A stretch of DNA of 64,000 nucleotides, taken from contig NZ_CP033204.1 of NCBI RefSeq assembly GCF_022701295.1, positions 2,542,001-2,606,000 of the forward strand, in the 5' to 3' direction. Origin of the DNA: Sphingopyxis sp. YF1. Its GTDB lineage: Bacteria; Pseudomonadota; Alphaproteobacteria; Sphingomonadales; Sphingomonadaceae. Shown here one piece after another: positions 9,116 to 17,745 of the stretch (the first letter of the stretch is position 1; each line of letters starts with the position of its first letter). Position numbers and translations under genes: made by a program. The notes below the pieces were generated by a model. That model had not been told where the DNA came from and did no database searches. It was given only the letters and a program-made list of their open reading frames with translations.

Positions 9116-9876
9116 CCGTCCCCTTTGTCACTGCGCCCACCCTCGATGGCGTCGTGCACGGCTTCTTCGGCCGCCGGGGCGGCGTTTCGACGGGCGATCT
9201 CGCCTCGCTCAACTGCGGCCTCGGCTCGAACGACGCCCCCGCGCTGATCGCCGAGAACCGGCGGCGCGTCGGCGACGCGCTCATCCCCGGCGCGGCGCTG
9301 ACCGGGCTCTACCAGGTCCACGGCAACCGCTGCGTCACCGTCGACGGCAGCAGCGATCTTTTCACCCGGCCCGAAGCCGACGCGCTCGCGACGCGAACGC
9401 CGGGCCTGTTGCTCGGCATCCTGACCGCCGACTGCGTCCCGGTCCTCTTCGCCGACCGCGAGGCCGGCGTCGTCGCCGCTGCGCACGCCGGATGGAAGGG
9501 CGCAATCGCCGGGATTACCGACGCGACGCTCGACGCGATGGAAAGCCTCGGCGCGACGCGCGCAGGCATCGCCGCCGCGATCGGGCCGTGCATCGGCCGT
9601 GCCTCCTACGAGGTCGATGACGGCTTCGTCGCCACTTTCGTTGCCGACGATCCCGCCAACGAACGCTTCTTCGCAGCGGGCAGACCGGGTCATGCGATGT
9701 TCGACATCGCCGCCTATGTCGCCGCGCGCCTCGCGGCGGCCGGGGTGACGCGAATTGCCATCGGCGGACAGGATACCTATGCCGATGCCGAGGGTTATTT
9801 CAGTTACCGCCGTGCGTGCCACAGGGCCGAAAACAGCTATGGGCGCCAGTTGTCGGTGATCGGACTCGCAAAATAA
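9112..9876 (+). CDS. pgeF: PgeF/YfiH-family protein (laccase-domain, peptidoglycan editing factor)
   Basis: Member of the COG1496 family, named after laccases but shown in E. coli to act in peptidoglycan editing, removing wrongly placed L-Ser from UDP-MurNAc. Metal and active-site motifs are ADCVPVLFAD, AAHAGWKGAIAGI (His and neighbours) and IGPCIGRASYEVDD with the conserved Cys. Length (254 aa) is normal. The start is the GTG at 9112, preceded by GGAGG and overlapping the previous stop; a longer frame upstream is a shadow. It is the last gene of the lgt operon, which groups envelope-maturation functions. Confidence 0.93.
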   Translation: MTVPFVTAPTLDGVVHGFFGRRGGVSTGDLASLNCGLGSNDAPALIAENRRRVGDALIPGAALTGLYQVHGNRCVTVDGSSDLFTRPEADALATRTPGLLLGILTADCVPVLFADREAGVVAAAHAGWKGAIAGITDATLDAMESLGATRAGIAAAIGPCIGRASYEVDDGFVATFVADDPANERFFAAGRPGHAMFDIAAYVAARLAAAGVTRIAIGGQDTYADAEGYFSYRRACHRAENSYGRQLSVIGLAK

Positions 9877-9896
9877 TCGATGCCCGATATCTGCTT

Positions 9897-9974
9897 CGTC
9901 ATCCCGGCGAAGACCGGGATCTCGCCGTTGCCCTCCGACGCGATGTGGAGATCCCGGCCTTCGCCGGGATGACG
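9897..9974. repeat. Inverted repeat of the CGTCATCCCGGC family
   Basis: Two arms of about 27 bases (9897-9923 and 9948-9974) are near-perfect reverse complements around a 24-base centre. Each arm begins or ends with the same sequence as the palindrome at 4836-4863. It lies just after pgeF and before the DASS transporter gene, so it may act as the operon's 3' hairpin. Confidence 0.8.
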
Positions 9975-10003
9975 AGTAAAAAGAGACGGAAAATGGGGGA
10001 AGG

Positions 10004-11410
10004 ATGACAAAAACGCGCCTGTTCGGGCTGATCGGCGGACTGCTGGTCTTCGTCCTCATGCTGGCAATGCCGGCCCCCGCCGGCATGGAAACCACCGCGT
10101 GGCGCGTTGCCGCGCTGACCGTGCTGATGGCGATCTGGTGGATGACCGAGGCCCTGCCGCTCACCGTCACCGCGCTTTTGCCCTTCCTCACCGTCCCCGC
10201 TTTCGGGGTGATGGACGCCAACGCCATCGCCAAGGAATATTATTCACCGATCCTCTTCCTCATCCTCGGCGGCGCCTTCCTCGCGCTCGCGATCGAGCGG
10301 GTCGGGCTGCACCGGCGGCTCGCGCTGGCGCTGCTCAAGCGCGCCGCGCCGACCGCGACCGGGCTGCTCTTCGCCTTCATGGCGGCGACCGCGCTGCTCT
10401 CCATGTTCATCTCGAACACCTCGACCGCGCTGATCATGATCCCGATCGCGCTCGCCGTCGTGCGCGCCGGCGGCATCGCCGAGGGCGAACGCGAAGGCTT
10501 CGCGGGCGCGGTGATGATGGGCATCGCTTTCGCCGCCTCGATCGGCGGGCTCGGCACGCTCGTCGGCAGCCCGACCAACGCGATCGCCGCGGGCCTGATC
10601 GAAAAGGCACTCGGGCTGCGCATCTCCTTCCTCGACTGGGCGATCTACGGTGTTCCCGTCGTGCTGCTCGCCACCCCCGCGGCGATGTTCATCATCGCGC
10701 GTGTCCAGCGGCTGTCGGCGCACCCGTTCGACGGGCAGACGGCAGCGACGGCGCTCGGCCAGCAGGCGATCTGGTCGACCGCCGAACGCCGCGTCGTCCC
10801 CGTCTTCCTGCTCGTCCTCGTCGCCTGGATCGCCCAGCCGTGGATCGAGCCGCTGCTCCCCAAGGGCGCACTGACCGACGGCACCATCGCGGTCGCGGGC
10901 AGCCTGCTGCTCTTCGTCCTGCCCGACGGTACCGGCCGTCCGCTGCTCGTCTGGAAAGAGGCCGACCGCGCCCCCTGGGGCGTGATCATGATGTTCGGCG
11001 GCGGTCTCGCGCTTGCCGCGGCGATTACCGCAAGCGGGCTCGCCGCCTGGCTGGGCGCAGTGCTGGCGCCGCTCGGCAGCATCCCGACGATCCTGCTCGC
11101 GGCGGTCATCGTCGCGCTGACGATCCTGATCACCGAATTCGCCAGCAATGTCGCGACCGCAAGCGGCATCATGCCCGTGCTCGCGGCGCTGATCGCCGCA
11201 ACCGGGGTCGATCCGGTGCTGCTCGCGCTGCCCGTCGCGATGGCGGCGAGCTGGGGCTTCATGCTTCCGTCAGGCACCGGTCCCAACGCGCTGGCGTGGG
11301 CGACCGACCACATCGCGCTGCCGCGCATGCTCAAGGCGGGGCTGGCGCTCGACGTCATCGGCGTGCCGCTGCTCATCGGGGTCATCTGGAGCATCGCTAT
11401 GCTCGCCTGA
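10004..11410 (+). CDS. DASS (SLC13) family anion/dicarboxylate:Na+ symporter
   Basis: Inner-membrane secondary transporter of the divalent anion:sodium symporter family, which imports C4-dicarboxylates, citrate or sulfate. Eleven or more hydrophobic segments are present. Both family substrate loops are visible: SNTSTALIMIP near residue 137 and EFASNVATASGIMP near 380. GSPTNAIAAG follows the first helical hairpin, and LPSGTGPNALAW lies near the C-terminus. Length (468 aa) is typical. The ATG is preceded by GGGGGAAGG. The gene stands alone between two repeats, so its substrate cannot be inferred from neighbours. Confidence 0.9.
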   Translation: MTKTRLFGLIGGLLVFVLMLAMPAPAGMETTAWRVAALTVLMAIWWMTEALPLTVTALLPFLTVPAFGVMDANAIAKEYYSPILFLILGGAFLALAIERVGLHRRLALALLKRAAPTATGLLFAFMAATALLSMFISNTSTALIMIPIALAVVRAGGIAEGEREGFAGAVMMGIAFAASIGGLGTLVGSPTNAIAAGLIEKALGLRISFLDWAIYGVPVVLLATPAAMFIIARVQRLSAHPFDGQTAATALGQQAIWSTAERRVVPVFLLVLVAWIAQPWIEPLLPKGALTDGTIAVAGSLLLFVLPDGTGRPLLVWKEADRAPWGVIMMFGGGLALAAAITASGLAAWLGAVLAPLGSIPTILLAAVIVALTILITEFASNVATASGIMPVLAALIAATGVDPVLLALPVAMAASWGFMLPSGTGPNALAWATDHIALPRMLKAGLALDVIGVPLLIGVIWSIAMLA

Positions 11411-11422
11411 ACCGGCGGAACT

Positions 11423-11438
11423 GGTTTCAATCGAAACC
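11423..11438. promoter_or_regulatory. Perfect hairpin/palindrome GGTTTC-AATC-GAAACC
   Basis: Six-base perfect arms around a four-base loop, 12 bases after the DASS transporter stop and about 40 bases before the next start. There is no T-run, so a strong intrinsic terminator is unlikely. Its place upstream of a sulfur amino acid gene makes it a possible operator. A TATA-like GCTATAGG lies just downstream. Confidence 0.4.
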
Positions 11439-11479
11439 GCTCCTGCTATAGGACGGGGCAATCATCCAAGGAGCATTTC

Positions 11480-12772
11480 ATGGCCATGCGCGGCAAACCC
11501 AAGACCAATACCCGCAAGATCGGCGACCGCGACCTCAGCCCGGCGACGCTGATGATGGGGCTTGGCTACGACCCGATGCTCTCCGAAGGATCGCTCAAGC
11601 CGCCGATCTTCCTCACATCGACCTTCGCCTTCGAAAATGCGGCGGCGGGCAAGCGCTTCTTCGAACATATCACCGGCAAGCGGCAGGGGCCGGCCGACGG
11701 CCTCGTCTATTCGCGCTTCAACGGCCCCAACCAGGAAATCCTCGAGGATCGCCTTGCCGTCTGGGACGGCGCCGACGACTGCCTCGTCTTTTCCAGCGGC
11801 ATGTCGGCGATCGCCACCCTGCTGCTCGCGCTCGTGAGCCAGAACGACGTGATCGTCCATTCGGGCCCGCTCTATGCCGCGACCGAAACGCTGATCGCGC
11901 GCATCCTGTCGCGCTTCGGGGTCAGCTTCCTCGACTTCCCCGCCGGTGCGACGCGCGAGGAACTCGACGCCATCCTCGCCCGCGCCCGGACCCTCGCCGA
12001 CGAAAAGGGGGGCAAGGTGGCGCTCGTCTATCTCGAAAGTCCGGCGAACCCGACCAACGCGCTCGTCGACGTCGAGGCGGTGCGCGCCGCCCGCGACGCG
12101 GCCTTCCCCGGCGACCAGAAACCCGCCATCGCGATCGACAACACCTTCCTCGGCCCGCTGTGGCAGCAGCCGCTGAACCAGGGCGCCGAACTCGTCGTCT
12201 ACAGCCTCACCAAATATGCCGGCGGCCATTCGGACCTCGTCGCAGGCGGCGTCTCGGGCGACCAGCGGCTGATCGACGCGATCCGCCCGATGCGCAACAC
12301 GATCGGCACGATCTGCGACCCCAACACCGCATGGATGCTGCTCCGCAGCCTCGAAACGCTCGAACTGCGGATGAGCCGCGCGGGGGAAAATGCGCTCAAG
12401 GTCTGCACCTATCTCCGCGATCATCCCAAGGTCGAAGGGCTCGGCTATCTCGGCTTCATCAGCGATCCGCGCCAGAAGGATATCTTCGACCGCCATTGCA
12501 GCGGCGCGGGATCGACCTTTTCGCTGTTCATCAAGGGCGGCGAGGCCGAAAGCTTCCGCTTCCTCGACGCGCTCAAGATCGCCAAGCTCGCGGTCAGCCT
12601 CGGCGGCACCGAGACGCTCGCCAGCCACCCCGCCGCGATGACCCACCTGTCGGTCCCCGAGGACCGCAAGAAGGCACTCGGCATCACCGACAATCTCGTG
12701 CGCGTGTCGATCGGCATCGAGGACGCCGACGACCTGATCGCCGACTTCGCGCAGGCGCTGGAGGCCGTTTGA
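11480..12772 (+). CDS. Cystathionine gamma-synthase family PLP enzyme
   Basis: PLP-dependent enzyme of the Cys/Met metabolism family, which includes cystathionine gamma-synthase, cystathionine beta-lyase and methionine gamma-lyase. The Schiff-base Lys is in SLTKYAGGHSD; other family segments are YSRFNGPNQEILEDRLA, FSSGMSAIATLLLAL and AIDNTFLGPLWQQP. Length (430 aa) is slightly above the usual 390-400, owing to an N-terminal extension and a loop before the PLP Lys. AAGGAG lies six bases before the ATG. The exact reaction cannot be read from motifs, and no met or cys genes lie beside it. Confidence 0.85.
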   Translation: MAMRGKPKTNTRKIGDRDLSPATLMMGLGYDPMLSEGSLKPPIFLTSTFAFENAAAGKRFFEHITGKRQGPADGLVYSRFNGPNQEILEDRLAVWDGADDCLVFSSGMSAIATLLLALVSQNDVIVHSGPLYAATETLIARILSRFGVSFLDFPAGATREELDAILARARTLADEKGGKVALVYLESPANPTNALVDVEAVRAARDAAFPGDQKPAIAIDNTFLGPLWQQPLNQGAELVVYSLTKYAGGHSDLVAGGVSGDQRLIDAIRPMRNTIGTICDPNTAWMLLRSLETLELRMSRAGENALKVCTYLRDHPKVEGLGYLGFISDPRQKDIFDRHCSGAGSTFSLFIKGGEAESFRFLDALKIAKLAVSLGGTETLASHPAAMTHLSVPEDRKKALGITDNLVRVSIGIEDADDLIADFAQALEAV

Positions 12773-12775
12773 CTT

Positions 12776-12871
12776 CGTCATTGCGAGGAGCCGAAGGCGA
12801 CGCGGCAATCCGGAGGTGCGCAAACCTGCTCTGGATTGCTTCCCCCGGCTTTTGCCGGGGTCGCAATGACG
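12776..12871. repeat. Hairpin repeat of the CGTCATTGCGAG family between convergent genes
   Basis: The outer arms CGTCATTGCG and CGCAATGACG and inner complementary GCAATCC/GGATTGC segments form a long stem. A GC-rich sub-hairpin (CCCCGGC-TTTT-GCCGGGG, 12843-12860) sits inside the right half. The element fills the gap between two convergent genes and could work as a terminator in both directions. A partial copy is at 27504-27530. Confidence 0.75.
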
Positions 12872-12881
12872 ATGCGTAATC

Positions 12882-13601
12882 CTACTTCCGCGCTCGCCAG
12901 TCGACCACCATCCACCCCATCTGCGGTGCGAGCTTCTTCAGCCCGCGCGACGGCGTCGTCGCGACCGCCTCGTCGGCGAAATGCAGCATCGGATGGTCGG
13001 AGACATGGTCCGAATAGGCGCGGATATGCGCGTCCTCGCGCGTGATCTCATTGTCGGCCAGCCAGCCCGATATGCGCGCGAACTTGTCTTCGCCGTAACA
13101 ATTGGCGCCCGACAGGCGGGCATGGACATGATCGGCGCCGTCGGGTTCGTCGAGCCGCGTCGCCAGCACATCCTCGATCCCCAGCCGCCGCGCGATCGCA
13201 TCGACATAAAGGTGGAAGGACGCGGTCGCGAGCAGCACGCGATACCCCGCGGCGCGATCGGCCTCAAGCTGGTCGAGCGCCGCCGCGTGCAGCCCGCGCG
13301 CGACCACCTTGTCGGCATAGCTTTCGGCGAGCGGCGCGATCTCGTCGCGGCGAAACCGCGGGCCGACGAGCAGCCGCAGATTGATCGCCTTCAGCCGCGA
13401 CCGGTCGATCAGCCGCAGCGTGTAGGCAAGCCCCGCGACTCCGACGAGCGGCAGCAAGAGCGCGCGCCACTGCTGGCGCCGCCGCACGACGTGCATCAGG
13501 AAACCGCTGTAGGTACCCGCACGGGTGATCGTGCGGTCCATGTCGTACATCGCGACGCGATGCGTGTAGGCCGGGGCGGCAGGGACGGACAATTCATCCA
13601 T
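12882..13601 (-). CDS. HAD-superfamily phosphatase (HAD-IB, SerB-like)
   Basis: Haloacid dehalogenase-fold hydrolase that probably dephosphorylates a small molecule. Motif I is DMDRTI (nucleophile Asp near residue 19), motif II is in LLATASFHLYVDAI, the motif III Lys is in GEDKFARI, and motif IV is YSDHVSDHPML. A short hydrophobic stretch (WRALLLPLVGVAGLAY) near residue 45 fits the cap region seen in HAD-IB proteins. Length is 239 aa. The ATG at 13601 is used; the GTG directly before it (13604) is equally possible. The gene is divergent from the mla operon. Confidence 0.85.
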   Translation of the reverse strand: MDELSVPAAPAYTHRVAMYDMDRTITRAGTYSGFLMHVVRRRQQWRALLLPLVGVAGLAYTLRLIDRSRLKAINLRLLVGPRFRRDEIAPLAESYADKVVARGLHAAALDQLEADRAAGYRVLLATASFHLYVDAIARRLGIEDVLATRLDEPDGADHVHARLSGANCYGEDKFARISGWLADNEITREDAHIRAYSDHVSDHPMLHFADEAVATTPSRGLKKLAPQMGWMVVDWRARK

Positions 13602-13711
13602 CACAGGCCCTTAGCCTCCCCGCGCGGCCGGGCCAAGCCTGTCACCGGACCGCCTCGCCCAAGGTGGAATGGCTTGCCGTCATTCCCCAAATAATACAAG
13701 GTCGTCGCACG

Positions 13712-14818
13712 ATGGTGGCCAAGGCGGACTTCGAACACAGCGATGGCGCCGGCGGCGCCGATGTCCGCTTCACCGGGCGGCTGACGCTCGCGCGCCTCGG
13801 CGATCTTCCCGCGCGCCTCGAGGATATCGGCCCGATCGCCTCGCTCGACCTGTCAGCGGTCGAGCGCATCGACACCGTCGGCGCGTGGATCGTCACGCGC
13901 ACCGCGCGCGACAGCGGCGCCCGGATCACCGGGGCGAGCGAAGACGCCCAGCGGCTGCTCGACGCGCTCGCCAGCGACAAGAGCGAATATCGCGTCCACA
14001 GCGACCGCCGCCCCGCCTGGGTCCGCATGCTCGAACAGGTCGGCACCGCAAGCCGCTCGATCTGGCACGAACTCCTCGGCATCGTTGCCTTCTTCGGCGC
14101 GATGATCATCGCGCTCGGCATCCAGATCCGCGCACGGCGGCGGCTGCGCTGGAACGCGGTGGTCACGCGATTTCAGACCGTCGGCCTCGATGCGCTGCCG
14201 ATCATCGGGCTGATGAGCTTCCTCATCGGCATCGTCATCGCGCAGCAGGGCGCGGTGCAGCTCCGCCAGTTCGGGCTGGAAGTGTTCACCATCAACCTCG
14301 TCGGGCGCGCCTCGATTCGCGAACTCGGCCTGCTGATGACCGCGATCATGGTCGCGGGTCGCTCGGGCAGCGCCTTTGCCGCCCAGATCGGCACGATGAA
14401 ACTGACCGAGGAAATCGACGCGATGCGCACGATCGGCGTCTCGCCGATGGAAGCGATCGTGCTGCCGCGCGTCGCCGCGTCGACAATCACCATGCCGCTG
14501 CTCGGCTTCTACGCCAGCATCTGCGCGATCATCGGCGGCGGCGCCTTCGTCTGGGTCGGGCTCGACATGCCGCCGCTCACCTATATCCAGCGGCTACGCG
14601 AGATCATCCCGATGACCGATTTCTGGATCATGCTGATCAAGGCACCGGTGTTCGGCGTGCTGATCGGCGTGACCGGCTGCTACGAAGGCATGCAGGTGCG
14701 CCAGAATGCCGAGGAAGTCGGTCGCCGCACGACCTCGGCGGTCGTCGCCGCCATCTTCCTCGTCATCGTCCTCGACGCGCTGTTCGCGGTCTTCTTTTCG
14801 TCGATCGGATGGAATTGA
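13712..14818 (+). CDS. mlaE: MlaE-family ABC lipid transporter permease with N-terminal STAS domain
   Basis: Permease of an Mla-type phospholipid transporter. Residues about 8-95 form a STAS-like domain (DVRFTGRLTLARL, LDLSAVERIDTVGAW). The MlaE domain follows with five or so helices, including LMTAIMVAGRSGSAFAAQIG and the EEIDAMRTIG coupling helix. In E. coli the STAS partner is a separate protein, MlaB; here it is fused, as in many alphaproteobacteria. Length is 368 aa. I chose the ATG at 13712; a GTG at 13664 would add 16 residues. It overlaps the ATPase gene by one base (TGATG). Confidence 0.9.
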   Translation: MVAKADFEHSDGAGGADVRFTGRLTLARLGDLPARLEDIGPIASLDLSAVERIDTVGAWIVTRTARDSGARITGASEDAQRLLDALASDKSEYRVHSDRRPAWVRMLEQVGTASRSIWHELLGIVAFFGAMIIALGIQIRARRRLRWNAVVTRFQTVGLDALPIIGLMSFLIGIVIAQQGAVQLRQFGLEVFTINLVGRASIRELGLLMTAIMVAGRSGSAFAAQIGTMKLTEEIDAMRTIGVSPMEAIVLPRVAASTITMPLLGFYASICAIIGGGAFVWVGLDMPPLTYIQRLREIIPMTDFWIMLIKAPVFGVLIGVTGCYEGMQVRQNAEEVGRRTTSAVVAAIFLVIVLDALFAVFFSSIGWN

Positions 14819-15678
14819 TGGCACCCGACGACGAGCAGCAACAGGCGATCGCCGAGGAACTCGCCGCCGCCGACGCGGTGCGCCCCGAAACCTTCGAACG
14901 CGCGATCTGCATCCGCGGCCTGCGCAACCAGTTCGGCGACGCGGTGATCCACGACGGGCTAGACCTCGACGTGCGCTCGGGCGAGGTGCTCGGCGTCGTC
15001 GGCGGCTCGGGCACCGGCAAGTCGGTGCTGATGCGCTCGATCGTCGGCCTGCAGATCCCCGCCGCGGGCGAGATCGAGGTCTATGGCAAGTCGCTCGGCG
15101 AGATCGCCGATGAAGAGGAATCGCGCGACCTTCGCCGCCGCTGGGGCGTGATGTTCCAGGGCGGCGCGCTCTTCTCGACGCTCAGCGTCGCCGAGAATAT
15201 CCAGGTCCCCTTGCGCGAATATTATCCGCGCATGGACCAGCGGCTGCTCGACGAGATCGCCGCCTACAAGGTCCAGATGGTCGGCCTGCCCCCCGACGCC
15301 GGCCCCAAATATCCCGCCGAACTCTCCGGCGGCATGGTCAAGCGCGCGGGGCTTGCGCGGGCGCTCGCGCTCGACCCCGCGCTCCTCTTCCTCGACGAAC
15401 CGACCGCCGGGCTCGACCCGATCGGCGCCGCGAAGTTCGACGAACTGCTGCGCGGGCTCGCCGACACGATGGGGCTCACCGTATTCCTGATCACCCACGA
15501 CCTCGACACCCTCTATGCGACCTGCGACCGCGTCGCGGTGCTCGCCGAGAAAAAGGTGATCGCGGTCGGCACCATCCCGGAACTGCTTGCCACCGAGCAT
15601 CCGTGGATACAGGATTATTTCAATGGTCCCCGCGGCCGGGCGGCCGCGAGCGGGAACCAAACCGCGGGGCGGCGATAG
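14818..15678 (+). CDS. mlaF: ABC transporter ATP-binding protein, MlaF family
   Basis: Cytosolic ATPase that powers lipid movement through MlaE. Walker A GGSGTGKS is at residues 62-69, the Q-loop lies in MFQGGALFSTLSV, the signature is LSGGMVKRAGLARALA, and Walker B is LLFLDEPTAGLDP, followed by TVFLITHDLDT. Length (286 aa) is typical. An ATG three codons earlier (14809) is an alternative start. The gene is coupled to mlaE by a one-base overlap and followed after nine bases by mlaD, so the three should be made in fixed ratio. Confidence 0.93.
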   Translation: MAPDDEQQQAIAEELAAADAVRPETFERAICIRGLRNQFGDAVIHDGLDLDVRSGEVLGVVGGSGTGKSVLMRSIVGLQIPAAGEIEVYGKSLGEIADEEESRDLRRRWGVMFQGGALFSTLSVAENIQVPLREYYPRMDQRLLDEIAAYKVQMVGLPPDAGPKYPAELSGGMVKRAGLARALALDPALLFLDEPTAGLDPIGAAKFDELLRGLADTMGLTVFLITHDLDTLYATCDRVAVLAEKKVIAVGTIPELLATEHPWIQDYFNGPRGRAAASGNQTAGRR

Positions 15679-15687
15679 GAACAGCAG

Positions 15688-16629
15688 ATGGAAACTCGCT
15701 CGAACAACGTCCTCGTCGGCGCCTTCGTCCTCTTCTTCACGGCGGCGCTCGCCTTTTTCGTCGTCTGGCTCGCCAACGACAGCGGCGGTGCGAAGCGCGA
15801 ATATGACATTTATTTCAAGCAGGCGGTCGACGGGCTGAACAAGGGCGCGCAGGTGCAATATTCGGGCGTCCCCGTCGGGCAGGTGCGCGACATCGCGCTG
15901 CTCCCCGACGACCCCGGCTTCGTCCGCGTCCGCATCGAGGTCAACGAAGGCGTCCCGATCCTCCAGGGCACGACCGCTGCGCTCGAAGGGGTCGGCTTTA
16001 CCGGCGTGTCGCAGATTTCGCTCGCGGGCGGGGTCAAGGGCGCGCCGCCGATCACCGACAAGGGTCCGGCGGGCAAGCCGACCATCCCCGTCCGCGTCGG
16101 CGGGCTCGGCGAACTGCTCAACACCGCGCCGCAATTGCTCCAGCGGCTTTCGACGCTGTCCGAACGCCTTGCCGAAATGGCCGACGACGAAAATCAGGCG
16201 AGCATCCGCGGCATCCTGAACAATGTCGAGGCATCGACCGCGATCCTCGCGCGCAACGGTCCCGCGATCGAACGCGCGCTCGCCGACACGCGCATCGCGA
16301 TCCAGCAGACCGGCCTCGCCGCCGAACAGATCGGCAATCTCGCCGCCGCGACGCAGGGCACGGTCGACCGCAACATCGATCCCGCGATGAAGAATCTGCG
16401 CGACACGCTCGCATCGGCGAACGCGTCGATGAAGACGCTCGAAGGCGCGATCGCCGACGCGCGCCCGGGTCTCCAGACCTTCAGCCAGACGACGATCCCG
16501 GAGGCGAACGCGCTGATCCGCGACCTTCGCCGCACTTCGGCCTCGCTCTCCAGCCTGACCGACAAGCTCGACCAGCAGGGCGCGGGCGCCGTCATCGGCG
16601 GCAGCAAGCTGCCCGACTACAAGCCATGA
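15688..16629 (+). CDS. mlaD: MlaD-family MCE-domain protein
   Basis: Membrane-anchored lipid-binding subunit. One N-terminal helix (about residues 9-28) is followed by a single MCE domain: YDIYFKQAVDGLNKGAQVQY, GVPVGQVRDI, and the GFTGVSQISLAGG pore strand near residue 110. A long predicted helical C-terminal part (about 150-300) follows and probably spans periplasm, as in longer MCE proteins. Length (313 aa) is well above E. coli MlaD (183) and closer to PqiB/LetB-like or alphaproteobacterial forms. The stop overlaps the auxiliary lipoprotein start. Confidence 0.9.
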   Translation: METRSNNVLVGAFVLFFTAALAFFVVWLANDSGGAKREYDIYFKQAVDGLNKGAQVQYSGVPVGQVRDIALLPDDPGFVRVRIEVNEGVPILQGTTAALEGVGFTGVSQISLAGGVKGAPPITDKGPAGKPTIPVRVGGLGELLNTAPQLLQRLSTLSERLAEMADDENQASIRGILNNVEASTAILARNGPAIERALADTRIAIQQTGLAAEQIGNLAAATQGTVDRNIDPAMKNLRDTLASANASMKTLEGAIADARPGLQTFSQTTIPEANALIRDLRRTSASLSSLTDKLDQQGAGAVIGGSKLPDYKP

Positions 16630-17240
16630 GGATGATGTCCATGACCCGCCGCCTCCGCACGCCGCTGCTCCTTGCGGCGGCCGCCGCGACGCTCTCCGCC
16701 TGCGTCAGCTTCGGGGCGAAGCCGCCCCCGTTCCTGCTGACGCTCGACGCCGACGCCGCGCCGCCCGCGGGCGCCGCGCGCACCGCGACCGAGGCACAGG
16801 CGCTGACCATCCTGATCCCCACCGCGCCGCAAAAGCTGCGCACGGTACGCATCCCGGTGCAGCAGGACGGATCGAGCGTCGCCTATGTTCAGGACGCACA
16901 GTGGGTCGAGGCGCCGCAGCGTCTATTCCAGCGCCTGATCAGCGAAACCGTTGCCGCGCGCACCAGCCGCGTCGTGCTCGACGAGGGGCAATATCTGACC
17001 GCGCCGGGCGAACAGCTTGCGGGTCAGCTCATGGAATTCGGCGTCGATGCGCGCACCAACGAAGCCGTCGTCGTCTACCAGGCGATGCTCGTCGCCGCGG
17101 GCGGCAAGTCGGTTACCCAGCGCCGCTTCGAGGTGCGCGAGGCGCTCGGCGGCAAGGTCGAGGCGAAGCCCGTCGGCGAAGCGCTGGCACGCGCCGCGAA
17201 CAAGGTCGCGGTCGAGGTCGCGGACTGGCTCGCAAGCTGA
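16626..17240 (+). CDS. ABC-transport auxiliary lipoprotein (PqiC-like)
   Basis: Exported lipoprotein with lipobox LSAC about 26 residues in, followed by a domain like the ABC-type transport auxiliary component family (PqiC/YmbA). Recognisable segments are TAPQKLRTVRIPVQQDGSSVAYVQDAQW (partly variable), FQRLISETVA and GQLMEFGVDA. It probably anchors the Mla/MCE system at the outer membrane. The first ATG (16626) overlaps the mlaD stop as ATGA; ATGs at 16632, 16635 and 16641 are in frame, and GAGGA sits best for 16641, so the mature start is uncertain by five residues but the lipobox is unaffected. Confidence 0.85.
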   Translation: MRMMSMTRRLRTPLLLAAAAATLSACVSFGAKPPPFLLTLDADAAPPAGAARTATEAQALTILIPTAPQKLRTVRIPVQQDGSSVAYVQDAQWVEAPQRLFQRLISETVAARTSRVVLDEGQYLTAPGEQLAGQLMEFGVDARTNEAVVVYQAMLVAAGGKSVTQRRFEVREALGGKVEAKPVGEALARAANKVAVEVADWLAS

Positions 17241-17402
17241 GCCGCCAACCCGGGCGGCCGTGCAACCCGCCCGTCCCGGCTTGCCATTTCATCCCGCCGC
17301 ACCTAGGGGGACCGCCGACAGTCCCGTGTCCCTGCGTGCGGCCTCTTCCGGGTTTCCGGCCGGCACATTTCCTTTCGAGCCCGCAGCCGAAAGGAATCCG
17401 CC

Positions 17403-17723
17403 ATGGGCTGGTTCATCCTGGGTATCGCCGTCTTTACCGAAATCTGCTGGGCGCTCAGCCTCAAATGGGCGGCCACGCTCGGCACCTGGCAAGCCTCCGC
17501 CGTCCCAGTCTCCCTGAGCTTCCTCAACATGGCGCTGCTCGCTTTCGCGATGCGCGACCTGTCGGCGGGCACCGCCTATGCGATCTGGACCGGCCTCGGC
17601 GCCGTCGGGGTCATTATCGGCGGCGTCGTCATCTTCGGCGAGAAGGTCAGCCCGGTGCAGATCGGCTTCATGGCGCTGATCGTCGTCGGCGTCGTCGGAA
17701 CGAAGCTGTTTTCGACCAGCTGA
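17403..17723 (+). CDS. SMR-family exporter (SugE/Gdx-like)
   Basis: Small multidrug resistance protein with four membrane helices in 106 residues. The essential Glu is at position 13 (FTEICWALSLKWA). WALSLK is the pattern of the SugE/Gdx branch, which exports guanidinium, rather than the EmrE branch; assigning guanidinium as substrate here is inference. The 162 bases upstream are GC-rich with CTAGGGGG and several CCGG repeats, but I cannot fit them to a known guanidine riboswitch. AAAGGAATCCGCC precedes the ATG. Confidence 0.88.
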   Translation: MGWFILGIAVFTEICWALSLKWAATLGTWQASAVPVSLSFLNMALLAFAMRDLSAGTAYAIWTGLGAVGVIIGGVVIFGEKVSPVQIGFMALIVVGVVGTKLFSTS

Positions 17724-17745
17724 CCGACAGAGGAGCGCCGCACGG

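Noticed and set aside
17241..17402. Possible guanidine riboswitch upstream of the SMR exporter
   Set aside because: CTAGGGGG resembles the start of the class I motif, but the CTGGTCCGAGAG-type and GGGA-AAAAGCCC-type blocks are missing. The class II ACGR loops are not seen either.
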